Shown piece after piece: positions 7,382 through 13,723 of a DNA stretch of 17,015 bases (position 1 is its first letter; each line of letters starts with the position of its first letter). The translations under genes and the position numbers were made by a program. The notes under the pieces were generated by a model. That model was not told where the DNA came from, ran no database searches, and saw nothing but the letters and a program-made list of their open reading frames with translations. Source of the stretch: an uncultured Oscillospiraceae bacterium (GTDB lineage: Bacteria; Bacillota; Clostridia; Oscillospirales; Ruminococcaceae); assembly GCA_910587135.1 (NCBI GenBank), contig CAJULF010000055.1, forward strand, positions 1 through 17,015, in the 5' to 3' direction.

Positions 7382-8320
7382 TCAGTTCTCTTCGGTGGGA
7401 ACAGGCACACTGTCAAGTATCTGTCGCATTACCTCGTCCGCGGCGCTGCCCGCTCCTCCCTGAACGGAATATCCGCGGCATATAAGCCGATGCTTGATAA
7501 CATAAGGCGCGGCAATTATTACGTCCTGCGGCATCATATAGCCCCGTCCGTCCGTCATCGCCAGTGCGCACGCCATTCTTTTAAGAGCCGCCGCGCCGCG
7601 TGTTGACAGCCCCAGTCTTACTCCCGCGTGCTTTCGTGTCGCAGCGGCTAAATCCGCGATGTAGGAACAGGCGGCTTCTCCCGCCTTGCAATTCTCCACC
7701 TCGCGCTGTGCCGCAATGATATCCTCCCTGCCGCATACGGGAGAAACGTCCGCGCTGAACATATTTTCCCCCGCGATAACGCGTATCTCCTCCTCACGGT
7801 CGGGGTACCCAAGCGCAAGCCGTATCATAAACCTGTCGAGCTGCGCCTCGGGCAAAGGATAAGTACCCTGTATCTCGGCGGGATTCTGTGTGGCAATTAC
7901 AAAAAAAGGGTTATCCATCGCTATGCTTTCGCCGTCGATGGTGGTCTGGCGCTCCTCCATACATTCAAGCAGCGCCGATTGTGTTCTGGGCGTAGCGCGG
8001 TTTATCTCGTCCGCCAACAATATGTTGGTAAACACGGGACCCTTACGCAGGACAAATTCCTGCTCCTTCATATTATAAAAATTTATTCCCGTTATATCCG
8101 ACGGCAGCAGATCGGGAGTGAATTGAATGCGCCTGAAACCGCAGTCAACCGACCGCGCGAGGGTACGCGCAAGCAGGGTCTTGCCCGTCCCGGGAACATC
8201 CTCAAGCAGCACATGACCGCCCGCGAAAAGCGCCGCGCACACCAGCCTAAGCTCACTGCGCTTACCTTTAACGGCAAGTGAAATATTATCTATCAGCTTC
8301 TGCGATAATTCTCTGACCAT
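7382..8320 (-). CDS. MoxR-family AAA+ ATPase
   Basis: A 312-residue ATPase, first gene of the three-gene leftward operon. Walker A is GTGKT with K47, Walker B is ILLADE with D104-E105, and the sensor region reads FFVIATQNPAEIQGTYPLPEAQLDRFM. All are typical of MoxR proteins. The C-terminal lid domain extends to residue about 305. MoxR proteins act as chaperone-like ATPases in the maturation or assembly of partner proteins, commonly DUF58 or VWA proteins encoded next to them, as here. AAGGAG lies 8-13 bases before the ATG. The edge of an intergenic repeat element (8333 on) lies immediately upstream of this ribosome site, so the element falls in the leader or promoter region of the operon. I could not identify a firm promoter there. 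Confidence 0.95.
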   Translation of the reverse strand: MVRELSQKLIDNISLAVKGKRSELRLVCAALFAGGHVLLEDVPGTGKTLLARTLARSVDCGFRRIQFTPDLLPSDITGINFYNMKEQEFVLRKGPVFTNILLADEINRATPRTQSALLECMEERQTTIDGESIAMDNPFFVIATQNPAEIQGTYPLPEAQLDRFMIRLALGYPDREEEIRVIAGENMFSADVSPVCGREDIIAAQREVENCKAGEAACSYIADLAAATRKHAGVRLGLSTRGAAALKRMACALAMTDGRGYMMPQDVIIAAPYVIKHRLICRGYSVQGGAGSAADEVMRQILDSVPVPTEEN

Positions 8321-8332
8321 ATCAATTCTCCT

Positions 8333-8485
8333 TATTTTAAAAATTTCCCGACCGCGCAGTTTTCGGCTTTGCCGAAAACTGCGCTATCCCGCTGTGAAAG
8401 CTCCGCTTCACTCCGCTTTCACGGCGGATTGCGGGAAATTTATGCTTGGGCGCTCAGCTTACATATGCTTTCAGTGCCTTTGATT
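8333..8485. repeat. Structured intergenic repeat, copy R1
   Basis: This copy shares its outline with 13120-13280. It opens with TTATTTTAAAAATTTCCCG, then has a perfect 14-base stem (8354-8367 with 8371-8384, TTT loop). A second stem follows, GTGAAAGC (8394-8401) with GCTTTCAC (8415-8422), then the shared run ggcggattgcgggaaatt and an about 88%-identical tail through CAGTGCCTTTG (8475-8485). The first stem sequence is entirely different from that of the other copy, yet pairing is kept. Confidence 0.75.
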
Positions 8486-8653
8486 TCTTGATTTTTAAGT
8501 TGCTTTGAATCCACGCACTTCGCGCGGAATTAGGATTCCAAACGGACGCGTCCCTTTGGCGGGGCGCAGGGACGGCACACCTGCGGGGGTTTGCTACCCC
8601 ACATAAGCCGCCTATCACTTTTGAGGGAACATCTTGCCATACAAACAACCACT
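8486..8653. other. GC-rich multi-hairpin intergenic stretch, no gene
   Basis: Between the R1 repeat and the MATE stop codon I see nested pairing: GAATCC (8507-8512) with GGATTC (8533-8538), CGTCCC (8549-8554) with GGGACG (8569-8574), a self-complementary GGACGCGTCC at 8543-8552, and GGGGG (8585-8589) against CCCC (8597-8600). On the minus strand this is the 3' tail of the MATE mRNA or the leader of the MoxR operon. A 64-residue minus-strand frame (8454-8648) crosses the hairpins and lacks a ribosome site, so I do not call it a gene. Confidence 0.5.
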
Positions 8654-10039
8654 TTAGCTGTCAGTCGCATCATCAGGAAGCCTTTTCAGCGTAATCACCG
8701 CAATGATAACAATAACCACCGCGCAGACCGTCCAGATAACAGGCTCGGATATCATGATCCCGAAATAGCCGCCGACATCCTTTATATTCCCGCTCGGAAC
8801 ACCGTTTTTGCCGCCCAGAAGCGGAACTATCCATACCACGGTAGCCACCTTCCACAGCATCTCGATTATACTGGCAATTATGGGAACAAGACTCTTTCCA
8901 AGCCCCTGAAGCGCGCTGCGCAGTCCCAGCAGAAAACCCAGACAGTAATAAAACAGCACCGCGATCTTAAGATACAGCACCGCCGTATCCACGATAGCCG
9001 CGTTGCCCTTGGGAACGATAAGTCCCACCAGAAATCTCCCGCCTAAAAATACCATAGCCACCGCAATCGTTGCCCAGCCAATATTTATCAGCATTCCGTC
9101 GCGTATTCCCTTTTTAACGCGGGAATATTTCCGCGCGCCCGCGTTTTGTGAGCAGTATGTCACAAGCGTCGCACCTACTGCGGAAAAAGGCATCAGCGTT
9201 ACACTGAATATCTTGCGCGCAGCAACGTGCGCGGCAATAATATCCTCTCCGAAGCCGTTTATTCCGTTTTGCAGTATTATCGACCCGATATCCACAATAG
9301 AATACATCAGCGCCATTCCGAAGCCCGAGCTTAGCAGCTTAATGCTGCTCTGCATTGTAAATTTGAAATCCGACGGCTTCACTATAAGGAACGGGCGGCG
9401 TTTTATCAGATAAATAAAGCATACTACCGCCGAAATGAGCTGTGCCGCCACCGTCGCGAGAGCCGCTCCCGCCACTCCCGCGTGAAAAACGCACACCAGC
9501 AGCCAGTCAAGCCCTATGTTGAGCACGGTGGAAATAATAAGAATTATCAGCGGGATAACGCTGTCACCCACCGCGCGCAATATACCCGCCTCAAGATTGT
9601 AAATCAGCGTTACCACCAGCCCCGCGGCAACTATGCAAAGATAAAGTTTAGCCTCGCCGAAAATGCTGTCGGGAGTATCCAGTGCCTTTAAGAGCTGCGT
9701 GCTGAAGCACATCACTACCGCGATTATTATCGCTGTGATAATACTCGAAAAGATTATGGTCCGCGCGATGGTGCGCCGCATTTCCTTTTCATCGCCCGCG
9801 CCGAAGTTGTTGGCGATAATTATCGCGAAGCCTGTTACAGCGCCGCCCGTTATATTGAACAGAAGCTGCACCACCGACTGTGTTGAACCTACCGCGGCAA
9901 GTGAATTCGTTCCCAGCTGCTGCCCGATTATTATAGTGTCCGTAAGGCTGTACGCCTGCTGAAATATATTACCCAGCAAAAGCGGAAGCGCAAATGTTAT
10001 AATAAGCTTTATCGGACTTCCCTTTGTCAGATCCTTCAT
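8654..10039 (-). CDS. MATE-family multidrug/Na+ efflux transporter
   Basis: A polytopic inner-membrane transporter of 461 residues, normal for MATE pumps with 12 membrane spans. The N-terminus has the family pattern LTKGSPIKLIITFALPLLLGNIFQQAYSL followed by TDTIIIGQQLG, and the second half repeats the fold. MATE proteins expel cationic drugs or metabolites in exchange for Na+ or H+; the substrate here cannot be read. I start the protein at the ATG at 10037-10039, because GAGGAG precedes it and the family-like sequence begins there. A longer frame opening at 10120 would run through the promoter. A near-consensus promoter and a palindromic operator-like site lie upstream, suggesting control by a ligand-responsive repressor. 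The regulator gene is not in the window. Confidence 0.93.
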   Translation of the reverse strand: MKDLTKGSPIKLIITFALPLLLGNIFQQAYSLTDTIIIGQQLGTNSLAAVGSTQSVVQLLFNITGGAVTGFAIIIANNFGAGDEKEMRRTIARTIIFSSIITAIIIAVVMCFSTQLLKALDTPDSIFGEAKLYLCIVAAGLVVTLIYNLEAGILRAVGDSVIPLIILIISTVLNIGLDWLLVCVFHAGVAGAALATVAAQLISAVVCFIYLIKRRPFLIVKPSDFKFTMQSSIKLLSSGFGMALMYSIVDIGSIILQNGINGFGEDIIAAHVAARKIFSVTLMPFSAVGATLVTYCSQNAGARKYSRVKKGIRDGMLINIGWATIAVAMVFLGGRFLVGLIVPKGNAAIVDTAVLYLKIAVLFYYCLGFLLGLRSALQGLGKSLVPIIASIIEMLWKVATVVWIVPLLGGKNGVPSGNIKDVGGYFGIMISEPVIWTVCAVVIVIIAVITLKRLPDDATDS

Positions 10040-10070
10040 AATTTCTCCTCTGTACCTCTTATCTGTTGGT

Positions 10071-10099
10071 ATTATAACACAAATTGACTTGTGTGTCAA
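10071..10099 (-). promoter_or_regulatory. Consensus sigma-A promoter of the MATE gene
   Basis: On the minus strand TTGACA (10094-10099) and TATAAT (10071-10076) are both perfect consensus hexamers with a 17-base spacer. Transcription would start near 10064, about 25 bases before the chosen ATG, which supports the shorter protein start. Confidence 0.8.
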
Positions 10100-10100
10100 T
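10083..10100. promoter_or_regulatory. Probable repressor operator over the MATE -35 box
   Basis: ATTGAC (10083-10088), six bases, then GTCAAT (10095-10100) form a perfect inverted repeat covering the -35 hexamer. A second dyad, ACACAA-N6-TTGTGT on the minus strand, fills the spacer. The size and placement suit a dimeric MarR- or TetR-type repressor, but which protein binds is unknown. Confidence 0.5.
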
Positions 10101-10124
10101 AAGTAATGATACCGAAACACAAAC

Positions 10125-10142
10125 GGCGGATTTTAGTCCGCC
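10125..10142 (-). terminator. Probable terminator of the GH59 gene
   Basis: GGCGGA (10125-10130) and TCCGCC (10137-10142) pair across a 6-base loop, 12 bases past the GH59 stop. On the minus strand it is followed by GTTTGTGTTTCGG. It also separates that gene from the MATE promoter. Confidence 0.5.
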
Positions 10143-10153
10143 ATTCAGTGATT

Positions 10154-12871
10154 TTATTTCTTTTTCTTTTTGGAGATAACCGCCGCGGCGACGCCTCCGG
10201 CGGCAAGAACTGCCGCTGCCCCTATCACTATCGGAACGATCGGGATTCCGCTCTCCTTTTCATCGGGATTTTCTCCGTTATCGTCAGCCGACTCTTCCGT
10301 GGAAACGGATTGCTCCGCTGTACCCTCCGACGATTCCGAGCCCTCCGCGGCTTCGTGCGAGGAGCCGTCCCAAAGCTCGATATCCCCGCCGACCACCTCA
10401 ACGCCGTCAACGCTGAACGATCCGCTTACTACAATGATTTTCGCGGTGTGCTTTCCCTTTTCAAGGTTATGCTTGCAGTATGCTATTTTGCGTGAACCTA
10501 CTCTCTCTGCGGTGTAGCTGTCCTCAACCTGTACCCCGTCTACCTCTACCGCAATAACGTTTTCGTCCGTATTCTTGCCGGTCACCGCAAATCCGGTTCC
10601 CACAAACTCGATAGTTACCTCGGCGTTTGCCGAGCCGGTGGAAATGGTGCGCTTATAGTCGGAATAGCCGCTCATGGTGTTGTGCGACCAGTCCCCCGCA
10701 TAGCTTACGCAGGAATCGGTATTGTCAAATCGGGCAACATATGTATCCGTGCGGGATTCGTCCAAGGGAGATGCGGCGAAATTATCAAAGCAGTTCCGAT
10801 TATAGCTGCTGTACAGAGCCGCTCTGCCCGCGGACTGCCAAGCCTGATCGGTGGTGTGCTCGATAACAAGTTCACCGTTCACATAACCGCGAAAAACGTC
10901 CTCGTCCGCTTCCAGCCTGATATTGTTCCACGCAGAGGAGTCAATTGCGGTCTGACCCTCCTCAACTGTCTTGTCGCCGCGCTTGAGAGCCCATTTGCCG
11001 TTTTCGTAAAGGCTGAACCACCAGCCGCTCTCGCCGCTGCTGCCCATATTATAGCGCAGACCAACGCCCGCGTAGTTTTTGTCGGGGGTATCGCTTTCCG
11101 CAAATCTGATATCCGCCGCAACGGAGTAATTGAACCATCGGTCATCGCCGAAATTGGTAACGGGATTCGGGGTGCCTCCCCACTCGGTGGATTTGGTCTC
11201 GGGGGTTATCATCTGCATAAGCACGTTGTTTCCGTCGACATTCTGCACCTCAAACGCGCCGCCCTCGTCGGTTGTATATCGCGGGGCGTTTCCGCGCGAG
11301 GAGAGATAGTCCGCGGGATAATCCGCATATTCGTAGTCGTCGGTATAAGGCAGCGGAAGCACCTTGCTTGAAGCTGTCGGGAAGCTTTTTTCCTCAACCT
11401 CAAGCGTGGACAGCGTTACCATCGAGTATGGCTTTACCGTTACGCTGAAGGTGTAATTTCCGCCGTTCTCGGTTGGAGTTACCGTGTCAATATGACGGAA
11501 ATAATTCTCATTCCATTCGCCGCCGCTCGGTCCGCGTGTTTCCCACACGTTTACCGCCGAAGAAGCCTTGTCAAGATTGGTTACCGTAAAATTATAGGTG
11601 ATAGAGTCGGGAGTTGTATTTGTGATAACGGTGCTGTAATCGCCCGTATCAAGGTCGCAGGCAGTCATATAGCTGTAAGTAGCGTCCACTATCGCGTGAC
11701 CGTCGCCGCCCGCCTTACCGTCAGCGAAGCAGGCGTCCTCGACATATGCCCATCCCTTTTTGAAGAACTGTCCGAAGTGCAGCGACATATAATATCCGCC
11801 GTCAAGCAGATAATAGCCGCTCCATGGCTCGTTGGCAAGTATGAGCTGCTTCTGGCAGTAGGTAACGCCGTCGTAGTAAGCGGCTACCGCGGGCTGATAC
11901 TCATACAGGGTCATATATCCGCCCGAAGCCATGGTTATAATGCGGTTGGCAATATCCAGAATGCCGTTTATATCCGACATTCCCGAGCCGTTGCCGTCAT
12001 AGCGCCATATACCCTGAGCGTAGCCCATAGAGGAGCTGCCTTCACTGAACCACAGTTCCTTGCCGTGCTCGGCCGCGAGGCTCTTCACGTCGTCGTTCGC
12101 CCAAGATGTGTAGTGGCTTCCCAGAACGTCTATCGCGTCCATCATTTCCTCATCGTCAAGCATTACTTTCGCAAGACCCCACGTGCCTACCTGCTCACCC
12201 GCGACGATCTTGATCGCCGAGTAGTCATAGGGGCAGTCGGTTTCCGCCTTAAGACGCTTGGAGAAGTATTTTATCCAGTCGCGGTCGGGGGCGCGTTCAT
12301 TTCTTACCACACTTACATAGTCAAATTTCAGACCGTAGGTCTCGTATGCCGCGTCAAGAGTTCTCTTGTACCATTTGTAGCGCGCGTCGTACACGTCCTC
12401 CGCATTGGTCACCCATAACGGCTCGCTCCAGTACAACATATCAAGCGTAAGGTCGGGGTTTATCGACTTAGCGTCGGCGGCAAGCTGATATCCCGCGCCG
12501 CGGGTAACGTCCGCCTTTTCGTCCTCTGTACGCATTACATTGGGCTCCGTTCCGGACGATGAGTTTATATCCGCGCCCATTTCCAGTTTAAAATGGGACA
12601 TACACAGCCCGTCCTCACCGAATACATAATTCAGTATCTCCCAGTATGCCTTGGGATTTTCCGCCTTATAGTCCAGCAGCAGCCTCGACGAGTTATTCGC
12701 GCTGATAAATCCCGCTCCGCGGTAAAGCATTGCCTCATTTGTCAGCGCCTTAGCGCCGTCAACTGTTACGTTCATAGTTTTTTCCTCCGCAAAAGAATTT
12801 ACCGTCACTGCCGACGGCACAGTCAGCGCCGCGCAGACAAGCGCCGCGCCGATCTTTTTTAATATCTTCAT
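10154..12871 (-). CDS. Secreted, membrane-anchored GH59-type glycoside hydrolase (galactosidase-like)
   Basis: A 905-residue exported enzyme. Residues 1-28 are a signal peptide (KILKK, hydrophobic core, likely cleavage after SFA). The catalytic region (about 35-350) aligns by eye with galactocerebrosidase-type GH59 enzymes: RGAGFISANNSSRLLLDY, SGTEPNVMRTEDE, FDYVSVVRNER with E192 as likely acid/base, LWFSEGSSS with E277 as likely nucleophile, and ANEPWSGYYLLDGGYY. A laminin-G/lectin-like sandwich (about 505-697) and a galactose-binding-like domain (about 703-829) follow. Next come a Glu/Ser-rich linker, one hydrophobic span (about 876-898) and a KKKKK tail. There is no LPXTG motif, so anchoring is by the membrane span. 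Likely substrates are beta-galactosides at the cell surface, but the exact sugar cannot be read. GAAAGGAG precedes the ATG. Confidence 0.85.
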   Translation of the reverse strand: MKILKKIGAALVCAALTVPSAVTVNSFAEEKTMNVTVDGAKALTNEAMLYRGAGFISANNSSRLLLDYKAENPKAYWEILNYVFGEDGLCMSHFKLEMGADINSSSGTEPNVMRTEDEKADVTRGAGYQLAADAKSINPDLTLDMLYWSEPLWVTNAEDVYDARYKWYKRTLDAAYETYGLKFDYVSVVRNERAPDRDWIKYFSKRLKAETDCPYDYSAIKIVAGEQVGTWGLAKVMLDDEEMMDAIDVLGSHYTSWANDDVKSLAAEHGKELWFSEGSSSMGYAQGIWRYDGNGSGMSDINGILDIANRIITMASGGYMTLYEYQPAVAAYYDGVTYCQKQLILANEPWSGYYLLDGGYYMSLHFGQFFKKGWAYVEDACFADGKAGGDGHAIVDATYSYMTACDLDTGDYSTVITNTTPDSITYNFTVTNLDKASSAVNVWETRGPSGGEWNENYFRHIDTVTPTENGGNYTFSVTVKPYSMVTLSTLEVEEKSFPTASSKVLPLPYTDDYEYADYPADYLSSRGNAPRYTTDEGGAFEVQNVDGNNVLMQMITPETKSTEWGGTPNPVTNFGDDRWFNYSVAADIRFAESDTPDKNYAGVGLRYNMGSSGESGWWFSLYENGKWALKRGDKTVEEGQTAIDSSAWNNIRLEADEDVFRGYVNGELVIEHTTDQAWQSAGRAALYSSYNRNCFDNFAASPLDESRTDTYVARFDNTDSCVSYAGDWSHNTMSGYSDYKRTISTGSANAEVTIEFVGTGFAVTGKNTDENVIAVEVDGVQVEDSYTAERVGSRKIAYCKHNLEKGKHTAKIIVVSGSFSVDGVEVVGGDIELWDGSSHEAAEGSESSEGTAEQSVSTEESADDNGENPDEKESGIPIVPIVIGAAAVLAAGGVAAAVISKKKKK

Positions 12872-12921
12872 TGAAAACGCTCCTTTCGGAAAGACAGCCG
12901 CCCTCTCCGTATTATGTCACC

Positions 12922-12950
12922 ATTATACACTTTATCAAAGCTTTTTTCAA
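12922..12950 (-). promoter_or_regulatory. Sigma-A promoter of the GH59 gene
   Basis: On the minus strand TTGAAA (12945-12950) and TATAAT (12922-12927) are spaced by 17 bases, with transcription starting near 12915 and a leader of about 45 bases. I saw no clear cre box or other operator beside it. Confidence 0.7.
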
Positions 12951-13020
12951 TCTTAAATTTTTTGCAGACTATTAAAATATGAACATTTTTAATTCTGTTG
13001 ATTCGTGTTTACAAGAGGTC

Positions 13021-13113
13021 GTAATGCTTTTAAGGAACGTTGACCTAAGCTATGCTGCGGTTAAGGTATGTCGACCTGAGCTATGCTGCTGTTAAGGTAT
13101 GTTGACCTGAAGC
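13021..13113 (+). repeat. Left array: three tandem 31-base repeats
   Basis: Units begin at about 13021, 13051 and 13082. The anchor word TTAAGG recurs at 13030, 13061 and 13092, exactly 31 bases apart. The better units read gctgNKgttaaggtatgt then YGACCTGAGCTAT, and each holds a small dyad AGGT-N6-ACCT. The outermost unit is the most degenerate. The third unit runs directly into the core element. Confidence 0.85.
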
Positions 13114-13552
13114 GGATTATTTAAAAGAATTTCCCGCACCGCTGCAAACAACGCTTTGCGTTGTTTGCGCTATCTCGCCATAAAAGCTCCGCCCGCTTTG
13201 CGGGCTGCGCTTTCACGGCGGATTGCGGGAAATTCATGCGTGGGCGGTCAGTTGACGCTTGCTTTCAGTGCCTTTGCCGCACAATTTTTGTGTGGCTCTC
13301 GGATATAATTCTCAATTTTCGGGTTGCATAAAATCAGACCACACTTTATATACATACCGAGAGCTGCCCCGAACGAGCAGCCCCGGTATGCCCCAAAAAG
13401 CTTATATGCTGCGCAATGTCGGCGCATGAAATTTCAAAAAGTGTCGGAATTTGCTTCGCAAATTCCGACCGGTTCCCGCAATCGCGCAAAGCGAAACGAA
13501 GTGAAGCGGAGCGTGATTGCGGGAATTTTGAAATTTTTTTAAATAATCAGCC
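13112..13552. repeat. Core of structured intergenic element R2 with inverted ends
   Basis: The left edge GCGGATTATTTAAAAGAATTT is mirrored on the right (13531-13552). Inside are at least five paired elements: 13144-13154 with 13158-13168 (11 base pairs, TTT loop); 13191-13196 with 13200-13205 inside AAAGC/GCTTT; a two-part hairpin 13353-13359 with 13384-13390 enclosing GCTGC/GCAGC; 13443-13454 with 13458-13469 (12 base pairs, TTC loop); and TCCCGCAATC (13474-13483) with GATTGCGGGA (13515-13524). AAATTTCAAAA (13429-13439) pairs perfectly with 13526-13536 around the last two. No credible coding frame crosses it. The gap 12872-13723 otherwise holds only the GH59 promoter and the repeat arrays. 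Confidence 0.8.
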
Positions 13553-13667
13553 TTAGTTCAACATAACTTAACAGCATCACGCTCAGGTCAACATATCTTA
13601 ACAGCAGCACGCTCAGGTCAATATATCTTAACATCAGCACACTCGGATCAACCTACCTTTACATACA
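13553..13667 (-). repeat. Right array: four tandem 30-base repeats, inverted to the left array
   Basis: The word CTTAA (CTTTA in the last unit) recurs at 13567, 13597, 13627 and 13657, exactly 30 bases apart. Read on the minus strand the units are GCTGCTGTTAAGATATG then TTGACCTGAGCGT, almost the same as the left units, so the two arrays face each other across the core. The outermost unit (13650-13667) is again the most diverged. Confidence 0.85.
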
Positions 13668-13673
13668 AGCAGA

Positions 13674-13696
13674 GGGCTGCCCTGAACGAGCAGCCC
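13674..13696 (-). terminator. Hairpin downstream of spoIVA
   Basis: GGGCTGC (13674-13680) and GCAGCCC (13690-13696) pair with loop CCTGAACGA, 28 bases past the spoIVA stop. The T-tract is poor. The hairpin and loop are nearly the same as the one inside element R2 at 13361-13384. Confidence 0.5.
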
Positions 13697-13723
13697 CGTA
13701 TTAAGGAGGATAACGAAAAACTC

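Noticed and set aside
8454..8648. 64-residue minus-strand open frame between the MATE and MoxR genes
   Set aside because: It runs through hairpins and repeat sequence, has no good ribosome site and shows no protein-like pattern.
10040..10120. Extended N-terminus of the MATE protein
   Set aside because: The extra 27 residues would be encoded over the promoter -10 and -35 boxes, while GAGGAG and the family-like start favour the ATG at 10037-10039.
11492..12418. 308-residue plus-strand open frame opposite the glycosidase
   Set aside because: It is antisense to the well-supported GH59 gene, lacks a ribosome site and any recognisable domain, and similar shadows occur opposite other GC-rich genes.
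13021..13667. CRISPR array
   Set aside because: Units repeat back to back with no unique spacers, there are only three or four per side, orientation flips across the core, and no cas genes are present.
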